Source: Corynebacterium appendicis CIP 107643 (lineage in GTDB: Bacteria; Actinomycetota; Actinomycetes; Mycobacteriales; Mycobacteriaceae). From it: DNA of 64,000 bases. Numbering within the stretch: position 1 is the stretch's first letter; each line of letters begins with the position of its first letter. Shown in pieces: positions 56,748 through 64,000 of the stretch. The notes below the pieces were generated by a model. It had not been told where the DNA came from. It searched no databases and saw only the letters and a program-made list of their open reading frames with translations. The stretch spans positions 1,054,001 through 1,118,000 of the forward strand of contig NZ_CP046976.1 of assembly GCF_030408415.1 (NCBI RefSeq), given 5' to 3'. Position numbers and translations under genes: made by a program.

Positions 56748-57983
56748 TTAGGGGGTGTCGGTGACAAGGGCGGCGAGGTGGTCGATCTGGGCCGGGCTAT
56801 GCCGTGCCGACAGCGCGAATCTCAGCAGCCCGGTGCCGTGGGCGACGATGGGGTAGAACACGGGGAAGCAGAGAACGCCGGCGTCCTTCAACGCGATGGC
56901 GGCCTCGAGGGTGGCCTGTTCACTGTCGAAGGTGATGCCCCGGATCGGAGACCGTGAGCCGGCGTTGACGCCCTGGTGGCCTGTGGCGTTGTCGAAGTGG
57001 GCGACGTTGTCCCACAGGGTGGCCTGGAGCTTCTCGACCGACCCGTCCAGATGCATACGCGCGGATTCGGCGTTGACGGCGGTGTGGGGTGCCATGTTGG
57101 CGTGTCCGAATACGAGGGGGTTGGCCTCGCGGCGGATGACCGTGGCGTCGGCGTCGGTGTCGACGAGGGCGAATCCGCCGGAGCCGCCGAAGGCCTTGGA
57201 GAGGGACCCGACGAGGAGGACTTCGCCGATGATGTTCCCGGCCAGGGCGGTGTAGGCGTATCCCGTTCCGAGGCGTCCGTCGATCGAGGTGCCGTGCGCG
57301 TCGTCGATGTAGACGTACCCGCCGTGTTCCGCGGCCAGGCGTGCCAGGGTGGCAACGTCAATGAGGCCTCCCATCGATCCCACACCATCGACGAGAATGA
57401 TCGGGCTGCGGGAAGCGTTCTTCGCTTCCACCAGCAAGGGGTCCAGAGTGCTCAGATCCGTGCTGTCGAAGCGGTTGGTCGGCCCGATCTGGTCGAGGAT
57501 GCCGCGCAGGCTCTGCATGGACGCGTGCGCGGTGCGGTCGAAGAGGAACTCCGGGCCGCTGCTGGCGATCGGGTAGCTCGGAAGCAGCCCGGTGCCCAGC
57601 AGCGGCAGCACGCCCAGGTGCACGCTGCTGACGGAGTTGAACACGATGGCACGGGATCCGCCGTACATCGTCGTTAGCGCTTCCTCGAGGTCGTCGAGGT
57701 CGGTGGTGTGCATGCTGTTGCGCGAGGCCGATAGGTGCACTCCGACCTTCCGGATGGAGTTCTGGGCGGCGTGGACCAGGCGTGGGTGGGATTCGAGTCC
57801 GAGGTAGGAGCAGGAGACGAACTCGGTGTAGGTCTTGCCGTCGTCGAGGATGACGCCGTCTGACGTGCGCTCGCGCACACTGTGGTTTGTGATTCCCGCC
57901 TGGGCGGCCTGGTCGTACATGTCGGTCGTCCAGGCGGAGCGTCGTTCGTAGACGTTCTTCCGGCTAGTGGTCGTCGTGGACAT
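56748..57983 (-). CDS. Alpha-oxoamine synthase (BioF/Kbl-type aminotransferase I/II fold)
   Basis: A 411-residue PLP enzyme. It has FVSCSYLGLESHPRLVHAA, the acyl-CoA synthase-type helix HTTDLDDLEEALTTMYGG, DDAHGTSIDGRLGTGY, and the PLP lysine about K263 in GSLSKAFGGSGGF. Family members condense an amino acid with an acyl-CoA and release CO2, as BioF, Kbl and ALA synthase do. With the upstream aminophenylpyruvate genes, an amino ketone from 4-aminophenylalanine is one possibility, not shown. The ATG at 57983 follows GAAGGAG and overlaps the end of the dehydrogenase gene by 20 nt. Confidence 0.82.
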   Translation of the reverse strand: MSTTTTSRKNVYERRSAWTTDMYDQAAQAGITNHSVRERTSDGVILDDGKTYTEFVSCSYLGLESHPRLVHAAQNSIRKVGVHLSASRNSMHTTDLDDLEEALTTMYGGSRAIVFNSVSSVHLGVLPLLGTGLLPSYPIASSGPEFLFDRTAHASMQSLRGILDQIGPTNRFDSTDLSTLDPLLVEAKNASRSPIILVDGVGSMGGLIDVATLARLAAEHGGYVYIDDAHGTSIDGRLGTGYAYTALAGNIIGEVLLVGSLSKAFGGSGGFALVDTDADATVIRREANPLVFGHANMAPHTAVNAESARMHLDGSVEKLQATLWDNVAHFDNATGHQGVNAGSRSPIRGITFDSEQATLEAAIALKDAGVLCFPVFYPIVAHGTGLLRFALSARHSPAQIDHLAALVTDTP

Positions 57984-58977
57984 TGGGATTCTCCTTCGAA
58001 GATGGTGTGGCCGGGGTTTGGTCATCGGAGGCCGCCGGCCGCTGCGCGGTCGTGTCGATGGTGTGGCTGAGGGCGGTCTGAGCGAGGTCGGTGAGCGAGG
58101 CGAGGCGGGTGTTGAACCAGGACTGGTTCTCCGCCAGGGACTGGGCGAAGGATGCCGACGAGTCCTGTGCGATGTCGTCGTCGAGTCGAGCCAGTGCGTT
58201 GGCCAGGGTGTCGCGCGCCGGGCGCTGGCCGGGGGCTGCGCCTTGGATGTCCCAGTAGGTCTCGGGTGAGCCTGATGTCACGCGTGCGGCCAGGGCCATT
58301 AGCAGGCGGGTCGGTGGGGGCGCGAACTCCAGGCAGCGGTCGATGTCGGTGACGATGTGCGGCAGGCTGGTTGCGAAGGCCAGGAGCGCACTGTGGGTGA
58401 GGGCTTGAACGGGCACGAGCTCGTCGTCGTGCTCGCGCGCGCTCAGGGAGACGACCCGGGCGCCGGCGTCCTCGATGCAGGACAGGACGTCGGTGACTGT
58501 GGGATGTGTGATGGGGTCGACGACGGCTATGCGGTTGCCGCGGGGTCCGAGCCCGGGATGGAAAAGCGGGTTGATGCTCAGCATCGCGTGCTCCGGTACT
58601 GCCGCTGCCAGGTGGGCACGGAGCCGGTCCTTGCGGGAGAGCGTCTCGACGAGGAGTGCGTCAGCGGGCAGGAGCGGGGCGAGTGCTTCCAGTGTCTCGA
58701 GGGCGGACTCCTCGGGCACAGCGAGGACGACCAGCGAGCAGCCCGTGAGTGTCTCGGCTGTGGTCGGTGTCGGCTGGCGGGCGTCGACTTCGAGATACTG
58801 CTCCAGAGTATTGAGCGCTTCGGCGTCGTCGAAACTGACACGGGGTCGCCTGTCGAGGGCGTGGATGTGCCAGCCGTGTGGGGCGAGGATGCTCGCGATC
58901 ATCTGGCCGACGGGCCCGAAACCGACGATGGCGGCTTGTTTCGACCGCGATGCGGGCGGGCTGGGTGTCGTGCTCAT
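57964..58977 (-). CDS. Prephenate dehydrogenase-like enzyme (PapC/CmlC type)
   Basis: A 337-residue protein with an NAD-binding domain (AAIVGFGPVGQMIASIL) and a TyrA-like helical dimer domain (residues about 160-300). In TyrA the catalytic stretch is HPMFGP; here it reads SINPLFHPGLGPRG, with Asn replacing the histidine. That change is reasonable for 4-amino-4-deoxyprephenate, whose amino group itself promotes oxidative decarboxylation. The product would be 4-aminophenylpyruvate. The ATG overlaps the stop of the PabAB gene (ATGA). No separate aminotransferase is seen, so a host enzyme may complete 4-aminophenylalanine. Confidence 0.82.
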   Translation of the reverse strand: MSTTPSPPASRSKQAAIVGFGPVGQMIASILAPHGWHIHALDRRPRVSFDDAEALNTLEQYLEVDARQPTPTTAETLTGCSLVVLAVPEESALETLEALAPLLPADALLVETLSRKDRLRAHLAAAVPEHAMLSINPLFHPGLGPRGNRIAVVDPITHPTVTDVLSCIEDAGARVVSLSAREHDDELVPVQALTHSALLAFATSLPHIVTDIDRCLEFAPPPTRLLMALAARVTSGSPETYWDIQGAAPGQRPARDTLANALARLDDDIAQDSSASFAQSLAENQSWFNTRLASLTDLAQTALSHTIDTTAQRPAASDDQTPATPSSKENPNVHDDH

Positions 58978-61055
58978 GCGTTGGTAACTTTCGATTCGAG
59001 GGCGGTGAGAAGGGCGCTGGCTTTCACGAGGGTTTCCTCGAATTCGTCGAGGGGATCCGATTGGGCGACGATCGCTCCGCCGACTCCGAACGTGGTGGAG
59101 GTGTGATCGGAGACGAGGGTGCGGATGGTGATGCTCAGGTCGGCTGCGCCGCTGAGGGAGAACCAGCCGATGGCTCCGGAGTAGAAGCCGCGTGCTCGGT
59201 GTTCGAGGCTGCTGATGATCTCCATCGTGCGGATCTTGGGAGCGCCGGTCATGGAGCCGCCGGGGAAGGTGGCTTGCACGCAGTCCACGGCGGTTAGCTC
59301 CGGCCGCAGAGTGCCGGTGATGGTGCTGACGAGCTGGTGGACATGGGAGAAGGTCTCGACGGTGAAGATGTCGTCGGCGCGGACGCTGCCGACTGTGCAG
59401 ACGCGGTTGAGGTCGTTGCGGAGCAGGTCGACGATCATCAGGTTTTCGGCGCGGTCCTTCCCGTTGGTGGATAGGTCTTTGCGCAGTTTCTGGTCATCAC
59501 CCGGGGTGGTTCCCCGGGGGCGGGTGCCTTTAATGGGTTTCGCTTCGACCTGGTGGTCGACGCCGACGCGGAGGAATCGTTCGGGTGAGGCGCTGAGGAT
59601 GGCGAGGTCCCCGAGTCGCAGGAAGGCGCCGAACGGTACCGGGCTCGTCTGCCGTAGCGCGCGGTAGGCGGCATACGCATCGGCGATCGGTCCGGCTTCG
59701 GCCATGTTCGTCAGGCAGATCTCATAGGATTCGCCGTCGCGGATCTTTTCCAGGCACGTCTGGATGCTCGCCAGGTAGGAGGCACGGTTCTGGTCGAGCT
59801 CGAACTCGAGGGCGGCCGGCTCCGTCAGGATCGGGACGTTCGCGGCCTCCGACCGGCGGTCGTCAGCTTCGGTGACGGCTTCACGGACGGTGGCAGATGT
59901 CTGTGACAGCCAGTCAGCGGCAGCCGTCCACGTGGTTGGTTGGCTGTCGTCGACGAGGGTGAGCAGGTAGGTGTAGCACTCGCGATGGTCGATGACGATG
60001 GCGCGGTCGGCGAAGATCAGTGCCGCATCCGGGTGGGGTGAGCGATGGGCGGGTGTTCCGACGGTCTCGTCTTTGAGCTCGTAGCCGAGAGCGCCGACGT
60101 AGCCGAGATTGAAGTCGAACGGAAGCTCCTCGACTGCGGGGACCGCGCGCTCGTGTAGCTGGGCTCGGAGGTAGGTATAGAAGTCCTGGTTGACGATGCG
60201 TTCACCGTCGTTGCCGCGAACGCGCCACTGTCTGGAGATGACGTCGTACTGCAGCACCTCGGCCAGCGGTCCGGTGGCATCGCCCATGATCGTCAGGCGT
60301 TTGGAGACCGGATCCGTGGTCGAGCTATCGAGCCAGAAGCTGGTCTCACGAGCAGAGTAGAGGCTTTCGAACAGGCGTTGCGCGTCAGGTTCGCCGTTGA
60401 TTCGCTGCCATTCCACGCGCAGACGCCGGTGGTACTGGGGATGCCGGACTTGGGCGAGGTGATCAGTCGTCGCGGTTCGCGGGTGCGTGTGCACGAGCGC
60501 CTGGAAGTTCATCAGCATCGCTTCGCCCCACTCGGTCAGCGCCGACTCGGGGTGGAATTGGATGCCCCAGTACGGTCGGGTCCTGTGCCGGACCGCCATG
60601 ACTACGCCGTCTGGGGTCCACGCGGTCGGTTCGACGTCGGCGGGCAGATCGGTGACTGCCAGGGAGTGGTAGCGCACCGCTCGGAACCCCTGGGGCACGC
60701 CGTGGAAGAGGTCAGCGTCGTAGTGGTGCACGCTCGTGACCCTGCCGTGCATGGGCTCGGGCGCCAGATCGACGGTCGCGCCCGAGGCGAATGAGAGTGC
60801 CTGATGGCCGAGGCATACGCCCAGCACGGGCAACCGGTTCTGGTCGAAAGCTTGCTGCGAGATTCCCAGGTCCCCGGACCGTTGGGGGCGGCCCGGGCCG
60901 GGTGAGACGATGATGCCGTCGAAGTCGTCGAGGGCGATGTCGGCCCAGTTGGCGTCGTTGGTGATGACGACTGGTTCAGTTCCGAACACGCGGTGGGCGA
61001 GATCGCGGAGGTTGTAGGTGAACGAATCGAAGTTGTCGATCAGGAGGGTTCTCAT
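58974..61055 (-). CDS. Fused aminodeoxychorismate synthase PabA-PabB
   Basis: A 693-residue protein. Residues 1-190 form the class I glutamine amidotransferase: MRTLLIDNFDSFTYN, nucleophile Cys81 in LGVCLGHQALS and IQFHPES. Residues about 220-693 form the chorismate-binding synthase: SYEICLTN, PIKGTRPRG and FPGGSMTGAPKIRTMEII. Lys in PIKG, rather than the Ala of anthranilate synthase PIAG, marks 4-amino-4-deoxychorismate formation. Such fusions start 4-aminophenylalanine and p-aminobenzoate pathways in antibiotic producers. No aminodeoxychorismate lyase gene is near, favouring the former. The ATG at 61055 with AGGTAGC fixes the N-terminus at the conserved strand. Confidence 0.92.
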   Translation of the reverse strand: MRTLLIDNFDSFTYNLRDLAHRVFGTEPVVITNDANWADIALDDFDGIIVSPGPGRPQRSGDLGISQQAFDQNRLPVLGVCLGHQALSFASGATVDLAPEPMHGRVTSVHHYDADLFHGVPQGFRAVRYHSLAVTDLPADVEPTAWTPDGVVMAVRHRTRPYWGIQFHPESALTEWGEAMLMNFQALVHTHPRTATTDHLAQVRHPQYHRRLRVEWQRINGEPDAQRLFESLYSARETSFWLDSSTTDPVSKRLTIMGDATGPLAEVLQYDVISRQWRVRGNDGERIVNQDFYTYLRAQLHERAVPAVEELPFDFNLGYVGALGYELKDETVGTPAHRSPHPDAALIFADRAIVIDHRECYTYLLTLVDDSQPTTWTAAADWLSQTSATVREAVTEADDRRSEAANVPILTEPAALEFELDQNRASYLASIQTCLEKIRDGESYEICLTNMAEAGPIADAYAAYRALRQTSPVPFGAFLRLGDLAILSASPERFLRVGVDHQVEAKPIKGTRPRGTTPGDDQKLRKDLSTNGKDRAENLMIVDLLRNDLNRVCTVGSVRADDIFTVETFSHVHQLVSTITGTLRPELTAVDCVQATFPGGSMTGAPKIRTMEIISSLEHRARGFYSGAIGWFSLSGAADLSITIRTLVSDHTSTTFGVGGAIVAQSDPLDEFEETLVKASALLTALESKVTNA

Positions 61056-61062
61056 CGGGGTG

Positions 61063-61395
61063 CTACCTCGACGCAGCGCTGTCGCTGGGCGCGGGAGCCT
61101 CATCGATGATGAGGTCTTCGACGCGGCAGGTCTCGGTGATGATCACCTCGTATAGGCTGCGTAGGAACTCCGTGCTGATGCCGTGCTCCTGGCCGAAGGC
61201 TTCGGCCCTCTGGTGGACGACACCCACCCGGCCTGGCTGCATCATGGGGATGTCGTGCTCTCGTTTGAGCTGTGCGATGCTCACGCAACACTCGATGCGA
61301 CGACGCAGGATGTCCAGGAGCTGCGCGTCGAGCGCGTCCAGTTCATCGCGTCGGTCGCCGAGAATGACGTCCGGGTCTGTCGCTTTGGTGTCCAT
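61063..61395 (-). CDS. Chorismate mutase-like protein, probable 4-amino-4-deoxychorismate mutase
   Basis: A 110-residue AroQ-type helical protein: DRRDELDALDAQLLDILRRRIECC, VSIAQLKREHDIPMMQPGR and LYEVIITETCRVEDLIID. These match the three helices and arginine/lysine ligands of chorismate mutases. The MMQPGR loop replaces the usual RE-containing loop, as I recall from PapB/CmlD-type aminodeoxychorismate mutases. As first gene of the operon, seven bases before PabAB, it should rearrange aminodeoxychorismate to aminodeoxyprephenate. A plain chorismate mutase cannot be excluded. The ATG at 61395 has a GCAGGAGC site upstream. Confidence 0.82.
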   Translation of the reverse strand: MDTKATDPDVILGDRRDELDALDAQLLDILRRRIECCVSIAQLKREHDIPMMQPGRVGVVHQRAEAFGQEHGISTEFLRSLYEVIITETCRVEDLIIDEAPAPSDSAASR

Positions 61396-61692
61396 GGTGT
61401 GCTCCTGCCGTGTCAGAGGTCTCGCGGCGGGATCGGGCAGGGTCTGCCGCGGTCCTTGTGCCGCTTGTTCCTTACGCTACGAAAGGCGGGGAGCCTTCGG
61501 CTTGTCATCATGTGCCAGGGACTTGACATCAGGAGTACTGCGCTCATTGAGCATGGAGGCGCCGGTCCTTATCGGGCAATCACGATCAATTCAAGACCGA
61601 CCTCGTGGCAATCATCGTGCTTCATGAGCATGTGATTTTGAGGACCGGATAGGTGTGATTCCTCTCGAAAGGAATGGCACGGGCCTGATGGA
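61396..61692 (-). promoter_or_regulatory. Leader/promoter region of the biosynthetic operon
   Basis: About 297 bp between the AraC-type gene and the first biosynthetic gene, without an open frame worth calling. A minus-strand TAGCGT at 61475-61480 could be a -10 box, giving a leader of about 70 nt. Just after the araC stop, AGGAAT repeats flank a small hairpin (around 61661-61676) that may weakly end that transcript. No attenuator peptide was identified. It is the likely target of the AraC regulator. Confidence 0.4.
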
Positions 61693-62685
61693 TCAATCCT
61701 CTGAGAGGAAGGTTGTCCGGTAGTCGCGGGGTGGCATTTCGAAACGCGCGCGGAATGCTCGGGAGAAGGCGCTGGGGTCGGGGAAGCCCCAGTTCGCGCC
61801 GATCTTACTTACGGGTATGTGCCGATAGGCGGGATCGATCAGTTGCCGGCTCGCGCTGTCAAGTCGGCGGTTGCGTATCCATTCGCCCAGCGTGGCGTCC
61901 TCTTTCTCGAACAGGCGGTGGAGGTAGCGCAGGGAGATGTGATGCGCATCGGCGACGAGTTGCACGGTCAGGTCTGAACGGGAGAGGTTCTTCTCGACGA
62001 ACCGGTAGATCGACTCCAGAAGCCCGGCTGTATATATTTCCGGCGGCCGTTCTGTGCTGCCTTGCGCTTCCAGAAGCGCGACCGAAAGTACATCGATGAA
62101 GGCGCTGGATAGACGGGCGGAGGACGTGGCGCTGAGCCATCCAGTCTCTAGGTTGGAGGCGAGGCCGACCACCATGGACGACAAGAGCTGTCCTGTGCCG
62201 GTTTGTCCATCGATGTGGAGGGCGGTGATGTCGCGCAGATGCGGTACCTTCTCGACGAGGAGGCTTCGGGACATGGACGCGGTGACGGCGCGAGCTGAGG
62301 AATCCGGTGGGCAGTACAGGGTCGACGGGATGGAATCGTCGAGTACGCTAAAGTCTCCCGGGCGCTCGATCGTCGACTCCCTGTCGTTCTGGGTGAGCCC
62401 GATCTTCCCTCCGCCGAGGTGCAGCTGGAGAAGGAAGTCGTCAGTTTCCTCTTGGCGGACGTGCCGGGAAGTGCGGGTGATCTCGTAGCCGCTGCTGGCC
62501 TGGTACTCCGCGAGCGAGAAGGTCACCGGTCCGAGGTGGCCGGTGACCATGCGTCCGTAGAACGTCTCGTCGGTGTTGCTCACGCGGACCGCACAGCGGG
62601 CGAAGGACCCGGTGACAACGTCCTGCCAGTACTCGATTCGGCGGTAGAAGGCCACGTCGTCCGTGCTGAAGCTCTCGACCTGCAC
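61693..62685 (-). CDS. AraC-family regulator, probable pathway activator
   Basis: A 330-residue protein. The N-terminal domain resembles the AraC_binding_2 type (FYRRIEYWQDVVTGSFARCAV, then a cupin-like SRHVRQEETDDFLLQLHLGG). The C-terminal double helix-turn-helix (about 222-325) reads LTVQLVADAHHISLRYLHRLFEKEDATLGEWIRNRRLD ... WGFPDPSAFSRAFRARFEMPPRDYR. It lies immediately upstream of, and in line with, the biosynthetic operon. The GTG at 62685 follows a strong GAGGAGG site. The effector is unknown. Confidence 0.9.
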   Translation of the reverse strand: MQVESFSTDDVAFYRRIEYWQDVVTGSFARCAVRVSNTDETFYGRMVTGHLGPVTFSLAEYQASSGYEITRTSRHVRQEETDDFLLQLHLGGGKIGLTQNDRESTIERPGDFSVLDDSIPSTLYCPPDSSARAVTASMSRSLLVEKVPHLRDITALHIDGQTGTGQLLSSMVVGLASNLETGWLSATSSARLSSAFIDVLSVALLEAQGSTERPPEIYTAGLLESIYRFVEKNLSRSDLTVQLVADAHHISLRYLHRLFEKEDATLGEWIRNRRLDSASRQLIDPAYRHIPVSKIGANWGFPDPSAFSRAFRARFEMPPRDYRTTFLSED

Positions 62686-63057
62686 GTCTGGACCTCCTCT
62701 TCGACATGACTACAAGATCACAAAGCCAGTCATCTCATCGTATCCAACGGCACCGCTCCCGGGCGGTGACGTCGTTGCATCTCACACGTCTTCTATCGCC
62801 TAAGAGTTCCGCAATACATCTGCCTATCTAGTGACGGCAGACGCCGATACTGATTGCGCCCGCTGGCGGCGTAGAAGCATTCGCCAACGGCTTCTGATCA
62901 AGCCTAGGTATGCTGGCTCTTGATCGCCATAACACCCTCATTTGCGGGTGGAGGAATGCCGTTGAGTTAGTTGCATTCCCCACGTTTGCTGCTCATTATC
63001 GATGGTCCTCCAGTGCAGTGAGCGTGAGTGCCCACCGCCTGACGGGCGAACATTGGC
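62686..63057. other. Intergenic region upstream of the AraC gene
   Basis: About 370 bp with only short open frames. It contains a near-perfect inverted repeat (GATCAAG at 62897-62903 with CTTGATC at about 62917-62923). That could be an operator or the terminator of the monooxygenase gene. A rightward 86-codon frame here overlaps the monooxygenase end and is not supported. Confidence 0.45.
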
Positions 63058-64000
63058 TCACCTTTCGATATGGCAACGAAGGCGACGGTCATTGCGGACG
63101 AGTTCTTGCGCTGCGGGAAGACGCTCGTGTTCATATTCGCTCAGGACGGCAAGGACACCACGCTCCCTAACACTGCGCATGTGCCAGCTGAGCGCGTCGA
63201 TGTCTTCAAGGGACACGGAGATTCCCCTACCCGAGAGCGGGGTCGTGGCGTGGACTGCCTCACCTATCAGTACCATTCGCCCGTTCGCGAGTTTCACGGG
63301 CAAGTAATCAAGGACAGCAATCCCGCCGACTCGTTGCTCCCGGATCGACGTGGCGATCGCTGCCTGCCATAACGGTGGCCACCGTCGCTCGGCTTCGCTG
63401 ATCAGCTGTTCCCGCAGGGCGTCGTCAACGCTCTCGGGCGTCAGTGCGTCTCGATCGGAGCAACCATACGGCACTCGCGGCCCTGGAAAGAGTCCGTCAA
63501 CGGAGCCGTACCATGTCCAGCCGAGACCCCATCCGATAGCGCCCGGCTCGGTGAAGGGATCGTCGAGTGGGAACCCGAGGAGAACCTGATGGCCCCGATC
63601 CATGAGTTCGAGCCCGCTCGGGCGAGTACCGACATGCAGCCGATCTGCCTCTGTCGCTGTCCCGTACCAGACGCCGTACCCGGTCGATGCCGCGTCGGGG
63701 TAGTCAGGAGCGACTGCACGACGCACCAGACTTCGAGGACCGTCGGCACCGACGAGCATCGATGCCCGCAACGTGGCTCCTGAATCCGTGACAGCCCACA
63801 CCGTGTCGGCATCCTGGCCTACCTCGACGACCTGCGTCTCGTGTAGCAGGGTCAGGTTCGGCTGGTACTCGGCTGTGAAAGCCAGCCGCTCGTGCACGTC
63901 TGTCCACAACGCGGCATGCTCTTCGTCACGCTTGGGTCTGGCGGCAGGGGCTACCGCGTCCTGGTGAGTCGCATTGTCTTCGCTGATGACGCCGCGGAGC
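63058..64000 (-). CDS. FAD-dependent monooxygenase (PHBH fold), N-terminus beyond window
   Basis: At least 314 residues, open through the window edge. The region before the TTG at 63909 continues in frame (SEDNATHQDAVAPAARPKRD ... ALWTDVHERL), so the true start lies outside. MLVGADGPRSLVRRAV is the DG motif, and MVLIGEAVHATTPLSGRGISVSLEDIDAL is the GD-type FAD motif, with GEA replacing the usual GDA. Related flavoproteins hydroxylate aromatic rings. Its orientation and position suggest a pathway tailoring step on an aminophenyl compound, which is inferred. Confidence 0.82.
   Translation of the reverse strand, partial: LRGVISEDNATHQDAVAPAARPKRDEEHAALWTDVHERLAFTAEYQPNLTLLHETQVVEVGQDADTVWAVTDSGATLRASMLVGADGPRSLVRRAVAPDYPDAASTGYGVWYGTATEADRLHVGTRPSGLELMDRGHQVLLGFPLDDPFTEPGAIGWGLGWTWYGSVDGLFPGPRVPYGCSDRDALTPESVDDALREQLISEAERRWPPLWQAAIATSIREQRVGGIAVLDYLPVKLANGRMVLIGEAVHATTPLSGRGISVSLEDIDALSWHMRSVRERGVLAVLSEYEHERLPAAQELVRNDRRLRCHIER

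Noticed and set aside
58974..61055. Anthranilate synthase (TrpEG fusion, phenazine-type PhzE)
   Set aside because: The PIKG motif with lysine marks aminodeoxychorismate synthases; anthranilate-type enzymes have PIAG. Domain order (amidotransferase first) is also unlike PhzE.
47296..64000. Idea that the cluster is a chloramphenicol/corynecin cluster
   Set aside because: The first three steps match, but no NRPS, no CmlA-type hydroxylase, no halogenase and no acyl-transfer genes of that pathway are present in the window.

Overview
The window looks like about 64 kb of a Corynebacterium chromosome. It is GC-rich. It carries ltbR-leuCD, mutT1-gpsA-ddl, thiL-ung-(DAK2 protein)-recG-rsmD-coaD and tRNA-Leu-polA...rpsA...coaE, all actinobacterial core blocks. 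At least sixteen genes show a leaderless promoter pattern, a TANNNT hexamer 6-8 nt before an ATG or GTG, that is typical of this group. All functional calls come from reading the sequence; no database was searched.

Layout. 1-3.9 kb: start of a YhgE/Pip-type membrane protein, a divergent SbnA-like PLP enzyme, and a fused FAD/NAD(P)-binding plus PLP-decarboxylase-like protein, together a small non-proteinogenic amino acid locus. 3.9-6.7 kb: leucine biosynthesis and its IclR-type regulator. 6.7-18.2 kb: housekeeping genes for nucleotide sanitation, phospholipid and cell-wall precursors, thiamine, DNA repair, rRNA methylation and CoA. 18.2-26.4 kb: a polar amino acid ABC importer, a small secreted protein, a photolyase, an Na+/alanine symporter, and an MFS exporter with its MarR regulator. 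26.4-34.7 kb: a defence island with an AlbA_2-type protein, a broken methyltransferase fragment, a DUF3800 protein, a type III restriction-modification pair and a broken Xre gene. It abuts an unusually short tRNA-Leu(CAA). 34.9-46.3 kb: core genes again (polA, YkvI-like protein, rpsA, HNH endonuclease, TRIC channel, DUF4259, coaE, carnitine acyltransferase).

46.3-64 kb: a 5'-truncated ABC ATPase marks the edge of an accessory region. It is followed by a leftward, tightly coupled biosynthetic operon: chorismate-mutase-like, fused PabA-PabB aminodeoxychorismate synthase, prephenate-dehydrogenase-like, alpha-oxoamine synthase, a FAD amine oxidase fused to a PrmC-like methyltransferase, a Tat-exported amidohydrolase, a GNAT acetyltransferase, a DHA2 exporter, a second-type S-adenosylmethionine synthetase and an SDR. 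An AraC regulator and a FAD monooxygenase lie upstream, and the monooxygenase runs off the window.

The first three enzymes are the set that converts chorismate to 4-aminophenylpyruvate, the 4-aminophenylalanine branch used for chloramphenicol and pristinamycin. The downstream enzymes differ from the chloramphenicol pathway: no NRPS and no CmlA-type hydroxylase are present. I therefore infer an uncharacterised 4-aminophenylalanine-derived small molecule, possibly an amino ketone or amino alcohol, with N-acetylation, export and extracellular hydrolysis as a self-protection scheme. This is the most interesting part of the window.
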